Assembly: GCA_039934135.1 (NCBI GenBank)
Contig: JBDTMT010000008.1
Span: 1 to 26,191 of the forward strand
Source: JBDTMT01 sp039934135
Lineage (GTDB): Bacteria > Desulfobacterota > Binatia > HRBIN30 > CADEER01
Direction: 5' to 3'
DNA length: 26,191 nucleotides
Shown: positions 8,041 to 14,986 of the stretch, in pieces
Numbering within the stretch: the stretch's first letter is position 1
Layout: the number at the start of each line of letters is the position of its first letter
Position numbers and translations under genes: made by a program
The notes under the pieces: model-generated
The model's database searches: none
What the model was told of the DNA's origin: nothing
Seen by the model: the letters and a program-made list of their open reading frames with translations, nothing else

Positions 8041-8545
8041 GACGGCCCCGAGGCTTTGCACACCGTCGAGGGAGCCTGGGCATCGACGCTTGCTCCACGG
8101 TTCCGCTCGCACACGGCGCTGGCGGGGCGGGGCACGCGGCGGGGCGGCTTCGAGGGGCGGGGAGGAACGATCCAGTCCAGGACCCGACTTCGAAAACGAT
8201 ACACGACGGTTGGCACGTCGCTCGCGTTCAGGCCCAGCCCATCCAGAACGGCTCGAGGGTCTCCGCGTCGGGCTGACCAGGCGGCACCAACACTCGCGCC
8301 GCGATGAGACGCTGCCCACCGACGACGAGGGTTGCATCCCGTATAGTTGGGGGGCCAGGGGGGGGCGGGCGGAATCGGCCAGCATCGCCAAGGATCAGTC
8401 CGCGTCTGCGTCTTCTGCTGACGTACACGGCACGCACCCCCCGGCCTTGCTGACAAGATCGGAGCCGCCCTTGCACGGGACGCAATCCGTGCGCCGGGCA
8501 GGCCGTGCTGCCGGCAGTGCCGATGCTCAGAACTACCCCGGCGTG
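8041..8545. other. Gene-poor, apparently decayed sequence between repeat copies
   Basis: No credible complete gene. On the minus strand two short stretches in different frames look weakly protein-like. One (about 8230-8350) reads IRDATLVVGG and onward; the other (about 8150-8240) reads SDVPTVVYRFRSRVLDWIV. This would fit a frameshifted remnant of an unidentified gene. A run of Gs (8349-8354, 8358-8365, 8367-8369) lies at the upstream end of that possible remnant. Confidence 0.3.
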
Positions 8546-8632
8546 CTCCGCGGCCTGAAGGGCCGCGCTTCTTGAGCCCAGGGCAGCGCCCTGGGAAGGC
8601 GGGCCGGCAACGAAGCCCTGAAAGGGCGGGCC
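8546..8632 (-). repeat. Three-hairpin dispersed repeat, copy B (inverted)
   Basis: Read on the minus strand it gives a GCCCT-TTC-AGGGC hairpin, then CCCAGGGC-GCT-GCCCTGGG, the spacer CTCAAGAAG, then CGCGGCC-CTTCA-GGCCGCG. It is nearly identical to copy A across the last two hairpins. It is the most regular of the three copies. Confidence 0.7.
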
Positions 8633-8719
8633 AGGGATCTGATCAGCTCCTCAGAATCCATCCGCGGTTGGCGACGCGCGGGTAGACGTCGCTCAGGAAG
8701 GCCTTCTGAGGTGGCTGTT

Positions 8720-8851
8720 GAAACGGCGATCGGATCCCTTTCTCACCCCTTCAATGCGTGGCTGGTGTTGCCGTGCGCGTAGCCCGGGACGTTGCCCTGG
8801 CTCAGAAGCGCGGCCCTTCAAGCCGCAGAGTGACACGATCATCAGCGTGGG
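8720..8851 (+). repeat. Three-hairpin dispersed repeat, copy C (degraded)
   Basis: Aligns to copy A along its length, from the GGCGATCG word to the downstream AGCG-TGGG end. Several substitutions weaken the hairpins: the CCCAGGGC arm is CCCGGGAC and the last arm is AAGCCGC. It looks like an older copy. Confidence 0.6.
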
Positions 8852-9132
8852 CCACGGCGCCAAAATCAGGCCTCGGCAGTATCCGGAGTTCCTCTCCGAC
8901 CTCACCCTGCACCTGGCACTCGATCGTCGTCGTCTGCCTCGAAGATCAGGCAACACGGCGCATCTGGTGCCAGCCGAGCTAGTGCCGCGTTAGGGCAACC
9001 AGCCATACGCGACGCGTCACCCGCGCTACGTGCATGACGGTCGGTACCGCTCGTCGCCCGTCAGGCATCCAGCCGAAATCATTTTCGTCGCATGGCATGC
9101 CGCGTGCTGTGCATGGCGGGTTGGGTCACGGC
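8852..9132. other. Region upstream of the signalling triad, no gene seen
   Basis: Nothing recognisable as a gene. The short open frames on both strands have no family-like features. The sequence just before the kinase start must hold the triad's promoter, but no -35/-10 pair stands out. The kinase frame stays open back to 9034, so an upstream start there cannot be ruled out. Confidence 0.35.
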
Positions 9133-10632
9133 ATGACGAGCGAAGCGTTGACGGCATCGGCGGCACTGGAGCGACGCGTGACAGCGTCGCCAGCGGCGTC
9201 CAGCAGCCCCAGCCTGGCGCCGGCAATCGGAACGCTGGAGGAAATCGAGCAGCAACAGTTCCTGCGCCTGGTGAGCTTCTATTCGGCCGGTCTCGGCGCC
9301 AGCGGCTTAGCCTGGTGCATCGCCTACGTCGTCTACGCGAGCCTGACCGGCAGCCTCGATACGCTCTCGATCGCCGTCACCACGCCGGCGGCGGTGCTCG
9401 GCGTCACCGGCTGGTTCGCCTACGGCCAGTGCCGGCGCGGCAATGTGCGCGCGGCGACCGCCATCAACGTCGTGGCGCTACTGATCGGCGGCACGGTCAA
9501 CCTGTCCATGATCGCCAACGCGGAAGGCGTCGGGTTCATCTCCTACTGCGTCGCCATCAGCCTGGCGGCGCCGGTGATCAAGGGACGCGAGTGGCTGTGG
9601 CTGGCGATCGGGATCAGCGTCGCTTCGCTGGCCGGCGCTCTGTTGCATTCGTTCCCGGTGTTTCCGCCGGTGATTATGCCGCCGCCGATCGCCATCGGCT
9701 CGACGCTGATCACCGCCACCCTCGGCCTGGGCTTCCCGCTTGGACTGTTCTGGCTGTTCAGCCACAACCACCGCGCCTCGCGCGAGGAAGCGTGGACCCT
9801 GGCGCGCAGCGCCGCGGCCGCCAACCGGCGCGCCACCGAACACGCCGCGCAGCTCGAGCTGCGCACCGAACAGCTGCAGGCGAAGAACGCCGAGCTGAAC
9901 GACTTCCTCTACGTCGTGTCGCACGATCTGCGCGCGCCGCTGATCAACCTGGAGGGGTTCTCGCGGGCATTGCAGGACAGCCTGGCGACGCTGGCGCAGG
10001 TGATCGCCGCCGGCGACCACGCGCCGCCGCGCTGGCCGGAGCTGCAGCCGGAGATCGACGAATCGCTCGACTTCATCGTGCGCAGCGTCGCCAAGATGGA
10101 TTTCCTGGTGCGCGGCCTACTCGAACTGTCGCGCATCGACAACCGTCCCAGCACCGCGCAGACGGTCAACCTGACGCAGCAGGTTGACGATGTCGTCGCC
10201 AGCTTGCGCCACTCGATCGATACGCGGGGCATCGAGGTGCGGCTCGACCCGCTGCCGACTGTCACCGGCGATCCGGTGCGCATCCATCAGGTGTTCGGCA
10301 ACCTGCTCGACAACGCGGTGAAGTACATGCGCCGCGACGGCGAGGCGCGCATCCACGTCGGCGTCGAACAGCAGGGCGGCACGCCGTGCTTCTTCGTGCG
10401 CGACACCGGCGTCGGCATCCGGCCCGAGGATCAGCCGAAGATCTTTCGCCTCTTCTCGCGCGTTGGCGAGCACGGCGTCGCCGGCGATGGTTTGGGGCTG
10501 ACGGCGGTGAAGAAGATTCTCGACAAGCAGGGCGGCAAGATCTGGGTCGAGTCGGGACTCGGCCGCGGCAGCACCTTTTGGTTCACCTTGCCGGCCGCGG
10601 CCGGCGCGACTGGAGAGGATGGCAGAGGATGA
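9133..10632 (+). CDS. Membrane-bound sensor histidine kinase
   Basis: A 499-residue kinase. Residues about 45-210 form roughly six membrane helices, with no recognisable extracytoplasmic domain. A coiled-coil linker (about 217-258) leads to the HisKA domain with VVSHDLRAPL (His264). The HATPase_c domain has NLLDN (390-394), DTGVGI (424-429), FRLFSR and GDGLGL (451-456). The HisKA/HATPase pair resembles kinases linked to Rcp1-type regulators. ATG 9133 is chosen over the open upstream frame because the 33 extra residues look unlike protein; ribosome-site evidence is weak. The stop overlaps the response regulator ATG, so kinase and regulator are likely partners. The signal is unknown. Confidence 0.88.
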   Translation: MTSEALTASAALERRVTASPAASSSPSLAPAIGTLEEIEQQQFLRLVSFYSAGLGASGLAWCIAYVVYASLTGSLDTLSIAVTTPAAVLGVTGWFAYGQCRRGNVRAATAINVVALLIGGTVNLSMIANAEGVGFISYCVAISLAAPVIKGREWLWLAIGISVASLAGALLHSFPVFPPVIMPPPIAIGSTLITATLGLGFPLGLFWLFSHNHRASREEAWTLARSAAAANRRATEHAAQLELRTEQLQAKNAELNDFLYVVSHDLRAPLINLEGFSRALQDSLATLAQVIAAGDHAPPRWPELQPEIDESLDFIVRSVAKMDFLVRGLLELSRIDNRPSTAQTVNLTQQVDDVVASLRHSIDTRGIEVRLDPLPTVTGDPVRIHQVFGNLLDNAVKYMRRDGEARIHVGVEQQGGTPCFFVRDTGVGIRPEDQPKIFRLFSRVGEHGVAGDGLGLTAVKKILDKQGGKIWVESGLGRGSTFWFTLPAAAGATGEDGRG

Positions 10633-11078
10633 TCATCGAACGTCCGTCGATCAAGATTCTGCTCGTTGAGGACGACGACGGGCACGCCCGCCTGATCGAA
10701 CGCAATCTGCGGCGCGTCAATCTGATCAACCCCATCGAGCGCGTCGCCGACGGGCAGGAAGCGATCGACTACCTGACCAATGACGGTCGCTACACCGACC
10801 GCGACCGCTTCACGCGGCCGCGCCTGGTGCTGCTCGACATCAATCTGCCGCGCGTCGACGGCATCGAGGTGCTGGAGCGCATCAAAGCCGATGATCGGCT
10901 GCGCCGCATGCCGGTGATCATGCTCACCTCGACCGACAACCAGAGCGAGATCGATCGCTGCTACGGCGCCGGCGCCAGCGGCTACGTCGCCAAGCCGATC
11001 AACATCCTCTCGCTCGGCGAGAAGCTGGAGCGCCTCGGCATGTTCCTCGAGATCGTCGAGTTACCGGAGGTGGCGTGA
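10629..11078 (+). CDS. Single-domain response regulator (Rcp1/CheY-like)
   Basis: A 149-residue stand-alone receiver with no output domain. The acidic pocket is Glu14/Asp15/Asp16, the phosphorylation site is Asp70 (LVLLDINLP), with Thr100 (IMLTST) and Lys122 (YVAKP). The insertion between beta-2 and the Asp strand (LTNDGRYTDRDRFTRPR) is typical of Rcp1-like regulators that pair with phytochrome-type or membrane kinases. Start ATG overlaps the kinase stop (ATGA) and its stop overlaps the next gene's GTG. It probably carries phosphoryl groups between the two kinases or acts by protein contact. Confidence 0.9.
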   Translation: MIIERPSIKILLVEDDDGHARLIERNLRRVNLINPIERVADGQEAIDYLTNDGRYTDRDRFTRPRLVLLDINLPRVDGIEVLERIKADDRLRRMPVIMLTSTDNQSEIDRCYGAGASGYVAKPINILSLGEKLERLGMFLEIVELPEVA

Positions 11079-12184
11079 CGGCAGTCCCCGACATGCCGGC
11101 AATCCTCGTCGTCGAGGACGACGACGGTCATGCGTTGCTGACCGATCGCGTCCTGCGCCGCGAGGGCTTCGTCGTGCAGCGCGCCGCCACCGGGCGCGCC
11201 TGTCTCGCGGCGTTGCAGGCCGGCCTCGATGCGGTGGTGCTGCTCGACCTCGGTCTGCCGGATCTGCCCGGGCTCGCGGTGCTGGAGCAGATCGTCGTGC
11301 GCAGCGAAGAGACGCCGGTGATCGTGGTCACCGGCGTCGACGACCTGACGGTCGCTGTCGATGCCATTCGCCGCGGCGGCTGGGACTACGTCGTGAAGCG
11401 GCCGGATCTGTCGCACCTCGCGGAGCTGCCGCACGTCATCCGCCGCAATCAGGATCGCCAGCGGCTGGTGCGCGAACGCAACCTCTTCCGTTCGATGCTG
11501 AGCCACGACATCCGCAATCCGCTCAACGTCATCTTCAACTACGCCGACATGATCGCCGACGAGCCGCAGTTGAGCGCCGGAGCGCGCCTGCTGCTGCAGC
11601 GCATCAAGGACAACGCCAGGACGACGCTCGACCTGGTGTGCAATTTCGTCGAGTTGGGGCGCATCGAGGGCGGCACGCTGGCGCTCGAGCGCCGCGCCGT
11701 CTGTCTGTCCGAGCTGGCCCGCGAGGTGGTCGGCCGGCAGGAGGCACTGGCCACGGCGCGCGGCGTGTCGTTGCGACTGGAGGCCGCGGCCGAGCTACCG
11801 CACGTGCCGGGTGATGCCGCCTATCTCGAGCGCGCGCTGACCAACCTGGTCAGCAACGCGATCAAGTTCTCGTCCAGCGGCGGGGCGGTCGTGCTGCGCC
11901 TGCTGAGCGAAGGATCGCGATTGACCATCGCGGTCAGCGACACCGGCAGCGGCATTCCGGGCGACGAGCTGACGCACATCTTCGAGAAGTATCGCCGCGG
12001 TCGCTCGACCGCGGTGGTCGAGGGCAGCGGCCTCGGACTGTTCATCGTCAAGTCGGTCGTCGATGCGCACGACGGCGCCATCGACGTGGCCAGCGAGGTT
12101 GGCGTCGGCTCGACGTTCACCATCCGCTTGCCGCTCGGGTCCGCCAGCAGCCCGGTCCCGCTGATGGCCGCCGTCGGCCACTAG
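11075..12184 (+). CDS. Receiver-histidine kinase hybrid (cytoplasmic)
   Basis: A 369-residue soluble protein with an N-terminal receiver (about 8-125: acidic EDDD 14-17, Asp58 in LLDLGLPDLPG, Lys108 in YVVKRP). It is joined to a HisKA domain (LSHDIRNPLNVIFNYADMI, His144) and a HATPase domain with NLVSNAIKF, SDTGSGIPG and GSGLGLFIV. Start is a GTG overlapping the previous stop (GTGA). No sensory PAS, GAF or membrane segment is present, so its input is probably phosphorylation of its own receiver. Together with the two upstream genes it makes a phosphorelay without a DNA-binding output. A head-to-head repeat pair lies just past its stop. Confidence 0.9.
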   Translation: MTAVPDMPAILVVEDDDGHALLTDRVLRREGFVVQRAATGRACLAALQAGLDAVVLLDLGLPDLPGLAVLEQIVVRSEETPVIVVTGVDDLTVAVDAIRRGGWDYVVKRPDLSHLAELPHVIRRNQDRQRLVRERNLFRSMLSHDIRNPLNVIFNYADMIADEPQLSAGARLLLQRIKDNARTTLDLVCNFVELGRIEGGTLALERRAVCLSELAREVVGRQEALATARGVSLRLEAAAELPHVPGDAAYLERALTNLVSNAIKFSSSGGAVVLRLLSEGSRLTIAVSDTGSGIPGDELTHIFEKYRRGRSTAVVEGSGLGLFIVKSVVDAHDGAIDVASEVGVGSTFTIRLPLGSASSPVPLMAAVGH

Positions 12185-12214
12185 CTGCCGATCGCGCGCT
12201 TGCGTCTCTGGCTC

Positions 12215-12262
12215 CGGGTGGCTGGCCGATTCCCGTGTCGGCCGGCGGCGCGGCGCGCCGCC
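12215..12262 (+). repeat. 48-bp double-hairpin repeat, copy 2a
   Basis: Begins CGGGTGG, then GCTGGCCGA facing GTCGGCCGGC, then a second hairpin GGCGGCGCG facing GCGCCGCC. It is gap-free against copies 1 and 3. It faces copy 2b (12292-12339) with 29 bases between them, in the convergent space between the hybrid kinase and the hydrolase. The arrangement could act as a two-way terminator. Confidence 0.75.
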
Positions 12263-12291
12263 GAGTGCGTACCAACGCGGGGCGCTGGTTC

Positions 12292-12339
12292 GGCCGCACG
12301 CGGCGCGGCCCGTCCGGTACGGGGCCGGCCGGTTACCTG
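12292..12339 (-). repeat. 48-bp double-hairpin repeat, copy 2b (inverted)
   Basis: Read on the minus strand it begins CAGGTAACCGGCCGGCCCCG and aligns over 48 bases to copy 1, with the same order of hairpins. With copy 2a it forms a head-to-head pair, as in the mosaic pairs of enterobacterial REP elements. The spacer carries its own small near-palindrome (ACCAACGC-GGG-GCGCTGGT). Confidence 0.7.
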
Positions 12340-12355
12340 ATGGCGGAGAACCGCG

Positions 12356-13276
12356 TCAGCGCACGCCTTCGGCGGCCAACCAGTAGGCGATGCGACGGGA
12401 GACGAGTTTAGAAGCGTCTTGCTGCACGAAGTGGCCAGCGTCCGGGACGGTGACCAGCGTGAACCCCTGGGCGACATATTGCCAGGTGCCGTCGACGGCG
12501 GCCGGTAAGAGGAACGGGTCGGCCAAGCCGTGGAACATCAGCACCGGCGCCTGCACGTTCGGCAGGGCGATGTCGTCGTACGGCGCGCGCGGGTAGTTGC
12601 GCTTGTAGTAGTTGAGCATGGCGTCGATGTCGGAGCGGCGGAACGCCTCGACGTAGTGCGCCCGCGCCACCGGGTCGCTGACCCACCCCGCCAGCGCCTC
12701 GGCGGTCAGGCCCAGCTCGGCGGCGCTCTTCGTTTGGAAGGTGCGGGCGTATTCGCTGGCGGCGAGTTGCGCCGGGTTGTCGCGCAGCTCGCGCAGCAGG
12801 CAGCGCGGATGCGGCAGATTGAGAATGATGAGCCGCTGGGTCATCGCTGGGTAGGCGATGGCGAATGTCCAGGCGACGGCGCCGCCCCAGTCGTGACCGA
12901 TGACGACGGCCTTCTCCTCGCCGGCGTCGTGGATCACCGCGGCGACGTCGCTGGCCAGCAGGCCGAGATCGTACTGTTCGGCGCCGCTCGGCGCGTCGCT
13001 CAGGTTGTAGCCGCGTTGATCGAGCGCCACGACGCGATAGCGATGCGACAGCGCCGCCATCTGGTCGCGCCACGAATACCAGAAGTCCGGAAAGCCGTGG
13101 ATCATCACCAGCAGCGGACCGCGCCGGCCGAGGCTGGCGTAGTGAATGCGCACGCCGTTGTTGTCGACGTAGTGATGCGTCACGCGGGTGAAGACGTCGA
13201 CCGCGCCGGCCGGCGCGCGCTGCGGCGCGACGAGCAACAGCAGCGGCAGTAGGAGCGAGACGGCTCTGATCATCAT
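12356..13276 (-). CDS. Secreted alpha/beta hydrolase, epoxide-hydrolase-like
   Basis: A 306-residue protein with an N-terminal signal peptide (hydrophobic 5-17, cleavage expected near APAGA at 21-25). The hydrolase has HGFPDFWYSW (60-69, oxyanion hole HGFP) and GHDWGG (127-132) with Asp129 as nucleophile. A cap region contains the NYYKRNY tyrosines. HGLADP supplies the acid (Asp253) and DAGHF the base (His282). These are the marks of soluble epoxide hydrolases or haloalkane-dehalogenase relatives; an Asp nucleophile and cap tyrosine favour epoxide hydrolase. Export is unusual for the class. Two ATGs are possible (13276, 13273). It is 108 bases downstream of pdxH on the same strand, probably a separate unit. 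The substrate is unknown. Confidence 0.85.
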   Translation of the reverse strand: MMIRAVSLLLPLLLLVAPQRAPAGAVDVFTRVTHHYVDNNGVRIHYASLGRRGPLLVMIHGFPDFWYSWRDQMAALSHRYRVVALDQRGYNLSDAPSGAEQYDLGLLASDVAAVIHDAGEEKAVVIGHDWGGAVAWTFAIAYPAMTQRLIILNLPHPRCLLRELRDNPAQLAASEYARTFQTKSAAELGLTAEALAGWVSDPVARAHYVEAFRRSDIDAMLNYYKRNYPRAPYDDIALPNVQAPVLMFHGLADPFLLPAAVDGTWQYVAQGFTLVTVPDAGHFVQQDASKLVSRRIAYWLAAEGVR

Positions 13277-13355
13277 GCCGGGGCCATAGCATGGCGGCGC
13301 GGCGTAATCGGAGCGGTGTTCCGAGCCGTCGCCCGCGACCCCAGACGCGGAAACG

Positions 13356-13372
13356 GCGGGCGAGCCGCCCGC
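13356..13372. terminator. Hairpin downstream of pdxH
   Basis: GCGGGCG-AGC-CGCCCGC, a perfect 7-bp stem with a 3-base loop, lies 12 bases past the pdxH stop on the minus strand, followed by a short TTT. It may end the pdxH transcript before the hydrolase gene. The wider sequence (13354-13380) also has the look of a dispersed palindrome, but only one copy is in this window. Confidence 0.45.
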
Positions 13373-13384
13373 GCTCCCAGCGAG

Positions 13385-13966
13385 TTACGGTTGCAGGCGC
13401 CGCATGCTCCAGCCGCGCCGCGTGCGAGTGAACACCTCGCGGTCGTGCATGCGGTACGGCCGTTGACTCCAGAATTCGATCACGTCGGGGGCGACGCGAA
13501 AGCCGGTCCAGTGCGGCGGGCGCGGCACGGGCTGGCCGCGCAGGCGGCGCGCCAGGCCGCGCCAACGCGCCAGCAACGCGCTGCGGCTGGCGATCGGTTG
13601 GCTCTGCGCCGAGGCGGCGCCGCCGAGCTGGCTCTCGCGCGGCCGCGTCGTCCAGTACGCGTCGGCCTCGGCGTCACTGACCTGCGTGACGCGGCCTTCG
13701 ACGCGCACCTGGCGGCCGAGCGGCTGCCAATGAAAGACCAGCGCGGCGTGCGGATTGGCCAGCAGCTCGTCGCCTTTGCGACTGTCGGCGTTGGTGTAGA
13801 AGACGAAGCCCTCGGCGTCGGCGTGCTTCAGCAGCACCATGCGCGCCGACGGCCGGCCGTGCCGATCGGCGGTGGCGAGAGCCATCGCCTCGGGCTGTGC
13901 GATGGCCGCGTGGCGTTGCGCGGCGGTGAACCAGCGGTGGAAGCGGCGGATCGGATCGACAGACAT
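13385..13966 (-). CDS. pdxH: Pyridoxamine 5'-phosphate oxidase
   Basis: A 193-residue FMN enzyme that oxidises pyridoxamine or pyridoxine 5'-phosphate to PLP, the last step of B6 salvage. Characteristic segments run in order: ARMVLLK (41-47), FYTNADSRKG (56-65, FMN binding), QVRVEGRV (86-93), the WTGFRVAP region (153-160) and IEFWSQRPYRMHDR (163-176). The C-terminal RRLQP matches the usual RLxP end, so the gene is complete. It is a little shorter at the N-terminus than the E. coli enzyme. The gene is divergent from the remnant at 14081. PLP is the cofactor of the SHMT encoded at 20503, but no linkage is implied. Confidence 0.95.
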   Translation of the reverse strand: MSVDPIRRFHRWFTAAQRHAAIAQPEAMALATADRHGRPSARMVLLKHADAEGFVFYTNADSRKGDELLANPHAALVFHWQPLGRQVRVEGRVTQVSDAEADAYWTTRPRESQLGGAASAQSQPIASRSALLARWRGLARRLRGQPVPRPPHWTGFRVAPDVIEFWSQRPYRMHDREVFTRTRRGWSMRRLQP

Positions 13967-14080
13967 GGCCGGAGATTAAAGGGCTGCGCCGGCGGGTCAA
14001 CCGCGTCGGCCGATCGTGGCGACAAGCCGGTGGGATGTCCCTGAGCGGGGAATCCCCCAGTATCCGCCGCGCGAAGGACC

Positions 14081-14968
14081 ATGGTACCGGCCGACGACGG
14101 AGCTGCGGCAGGCGCGAGCGATGCGCCCGATGGCTGTCCTTTTACGCGCACGCTCGATCAAACGTTGCACTTGGTGCCCGGCGTGAAGGTCGCGGCCGAC
14201 GCGGCCGTGCCGGCGCGCTGCGGAGGTGCCGACGCCAAGCCGGCGACGGCGTGCTTGCGCGCGTTGCCGCGTCCGTCGCGTGCGCCGCAGACCAGCCTCG
14301 CCGACGCGGCGCGACCGGCCTTCGGGGCGCTGCGGGTCGACACCAAGTCGAGCGGCGAACTGATCGCGTGTCAGCCCACGCCAGCCAATCTGAAACTGAG
14401 CCCCGCCTGCAGCAGCGCAGCGGCGAACGTACACGTGTGCGCGTCGGCGAGCCTCGACAAGCTGCTGGGCACGCGCCTAGCCAGCAGCTCGCTCACCGAC
14501 CGGGACGTGTTTCTCGCCGATGAGAACGGCAACGTCTTGTTCGAGCGCGGCAGCAGCGGCTTTCGGATTGCGGCGCTGGACAAGACCGCACCCGACAAAG
14601 CGAGTGGTGCCAAGACGGATGCGGGATCGTCGGGCGCGGGCATCGTGCGACTGCCGCCGATCGCCGACTGCCAGCAAGTCACGGCGATCAGTCACCTGGC
14701 GCTCGACGGCACCGCCGCGACGTTGCTGACGCAGCCGGTACGGATCGCGACCGGCGGCGAACAGGGCGATCAGGTCTGGGTGCTCGGTGTGCTGTTGCCC
14801 GCCGCCGCACTCGATGCGCAGGCGCTCGAGCATGTCGAGACGCCGCGTCGGATCTTCCATAGTGCACTCTGGAATGGGGTTAGGAGCTGGGGGTTTGGGG
14901 TTTGGGCGGAGACAGATCGGCCCTCCCGAGGTGTTATGGGCGTGGCTCCTTCCGCCCCAACCCCCTAA
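14081..14968 (+). pseudogene. Probable remnant of a membrane sensor protein (Cache-like domain)
   Basis: The frame encodes 295 residues with no signal peptide or membrane helix. The middle (about 145-265) looks like an extracytoplasmic sensor fold: VFLADENGNVLFERG, then ALDKT, then LLTQPV followed by WVLGVLLPAAALD. In larger membrane sensors such a segment is normally preceded and followed by transmembrane helices. Here both are missing, and the last 30 or so residues are encoded by a G-rich inverted repeat (14883-14986), so they look acquired. I read it as a gene broken at both ends. It could also be a short functional protein of unknown kind. The cysteines (about six) would suit an exported fold. 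Confidence 0.4.
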
Positions 14969-14986
14969 CCCCCAACCCCTGCTCCT
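14883..14986. repeat. G-rich imperfect inverted repeat
   Basis: The left arm (14883-14910) reads GGAGCTGGGGG, then TTTGGGG, then TTTGGGCGGA. The right arm (14951-14986) read in reverse gives GGAGCAGGGGTT, then GGGGGTTAGG, then GGGTTGGGGCGGA. The arms differ by a 7-base length change and enclose 40 bases. The repeat covers the 3' ends of two convergent frames. It may act as a terminator and could form G-quadruplexes. Confidence 0.6.

Noticed and set aside
8022..8456. 144-codon minus-strand gene
   Set aside because: It runs through a repeat copy and the poly-G zone, with low-complexity Arg/Pro sequence; at best part of a remnant.
7908..8851. CRISPR array
   Set aside because: Only three copies, in mixed orientation, with unequal long spacing and strong internal hairpins; no cas genes.
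7873..9132. RAYT or other transposase gene
   Set aside because: No frame in the stretch has a transposase-like catalytic pattern; the association is only by repeat type.
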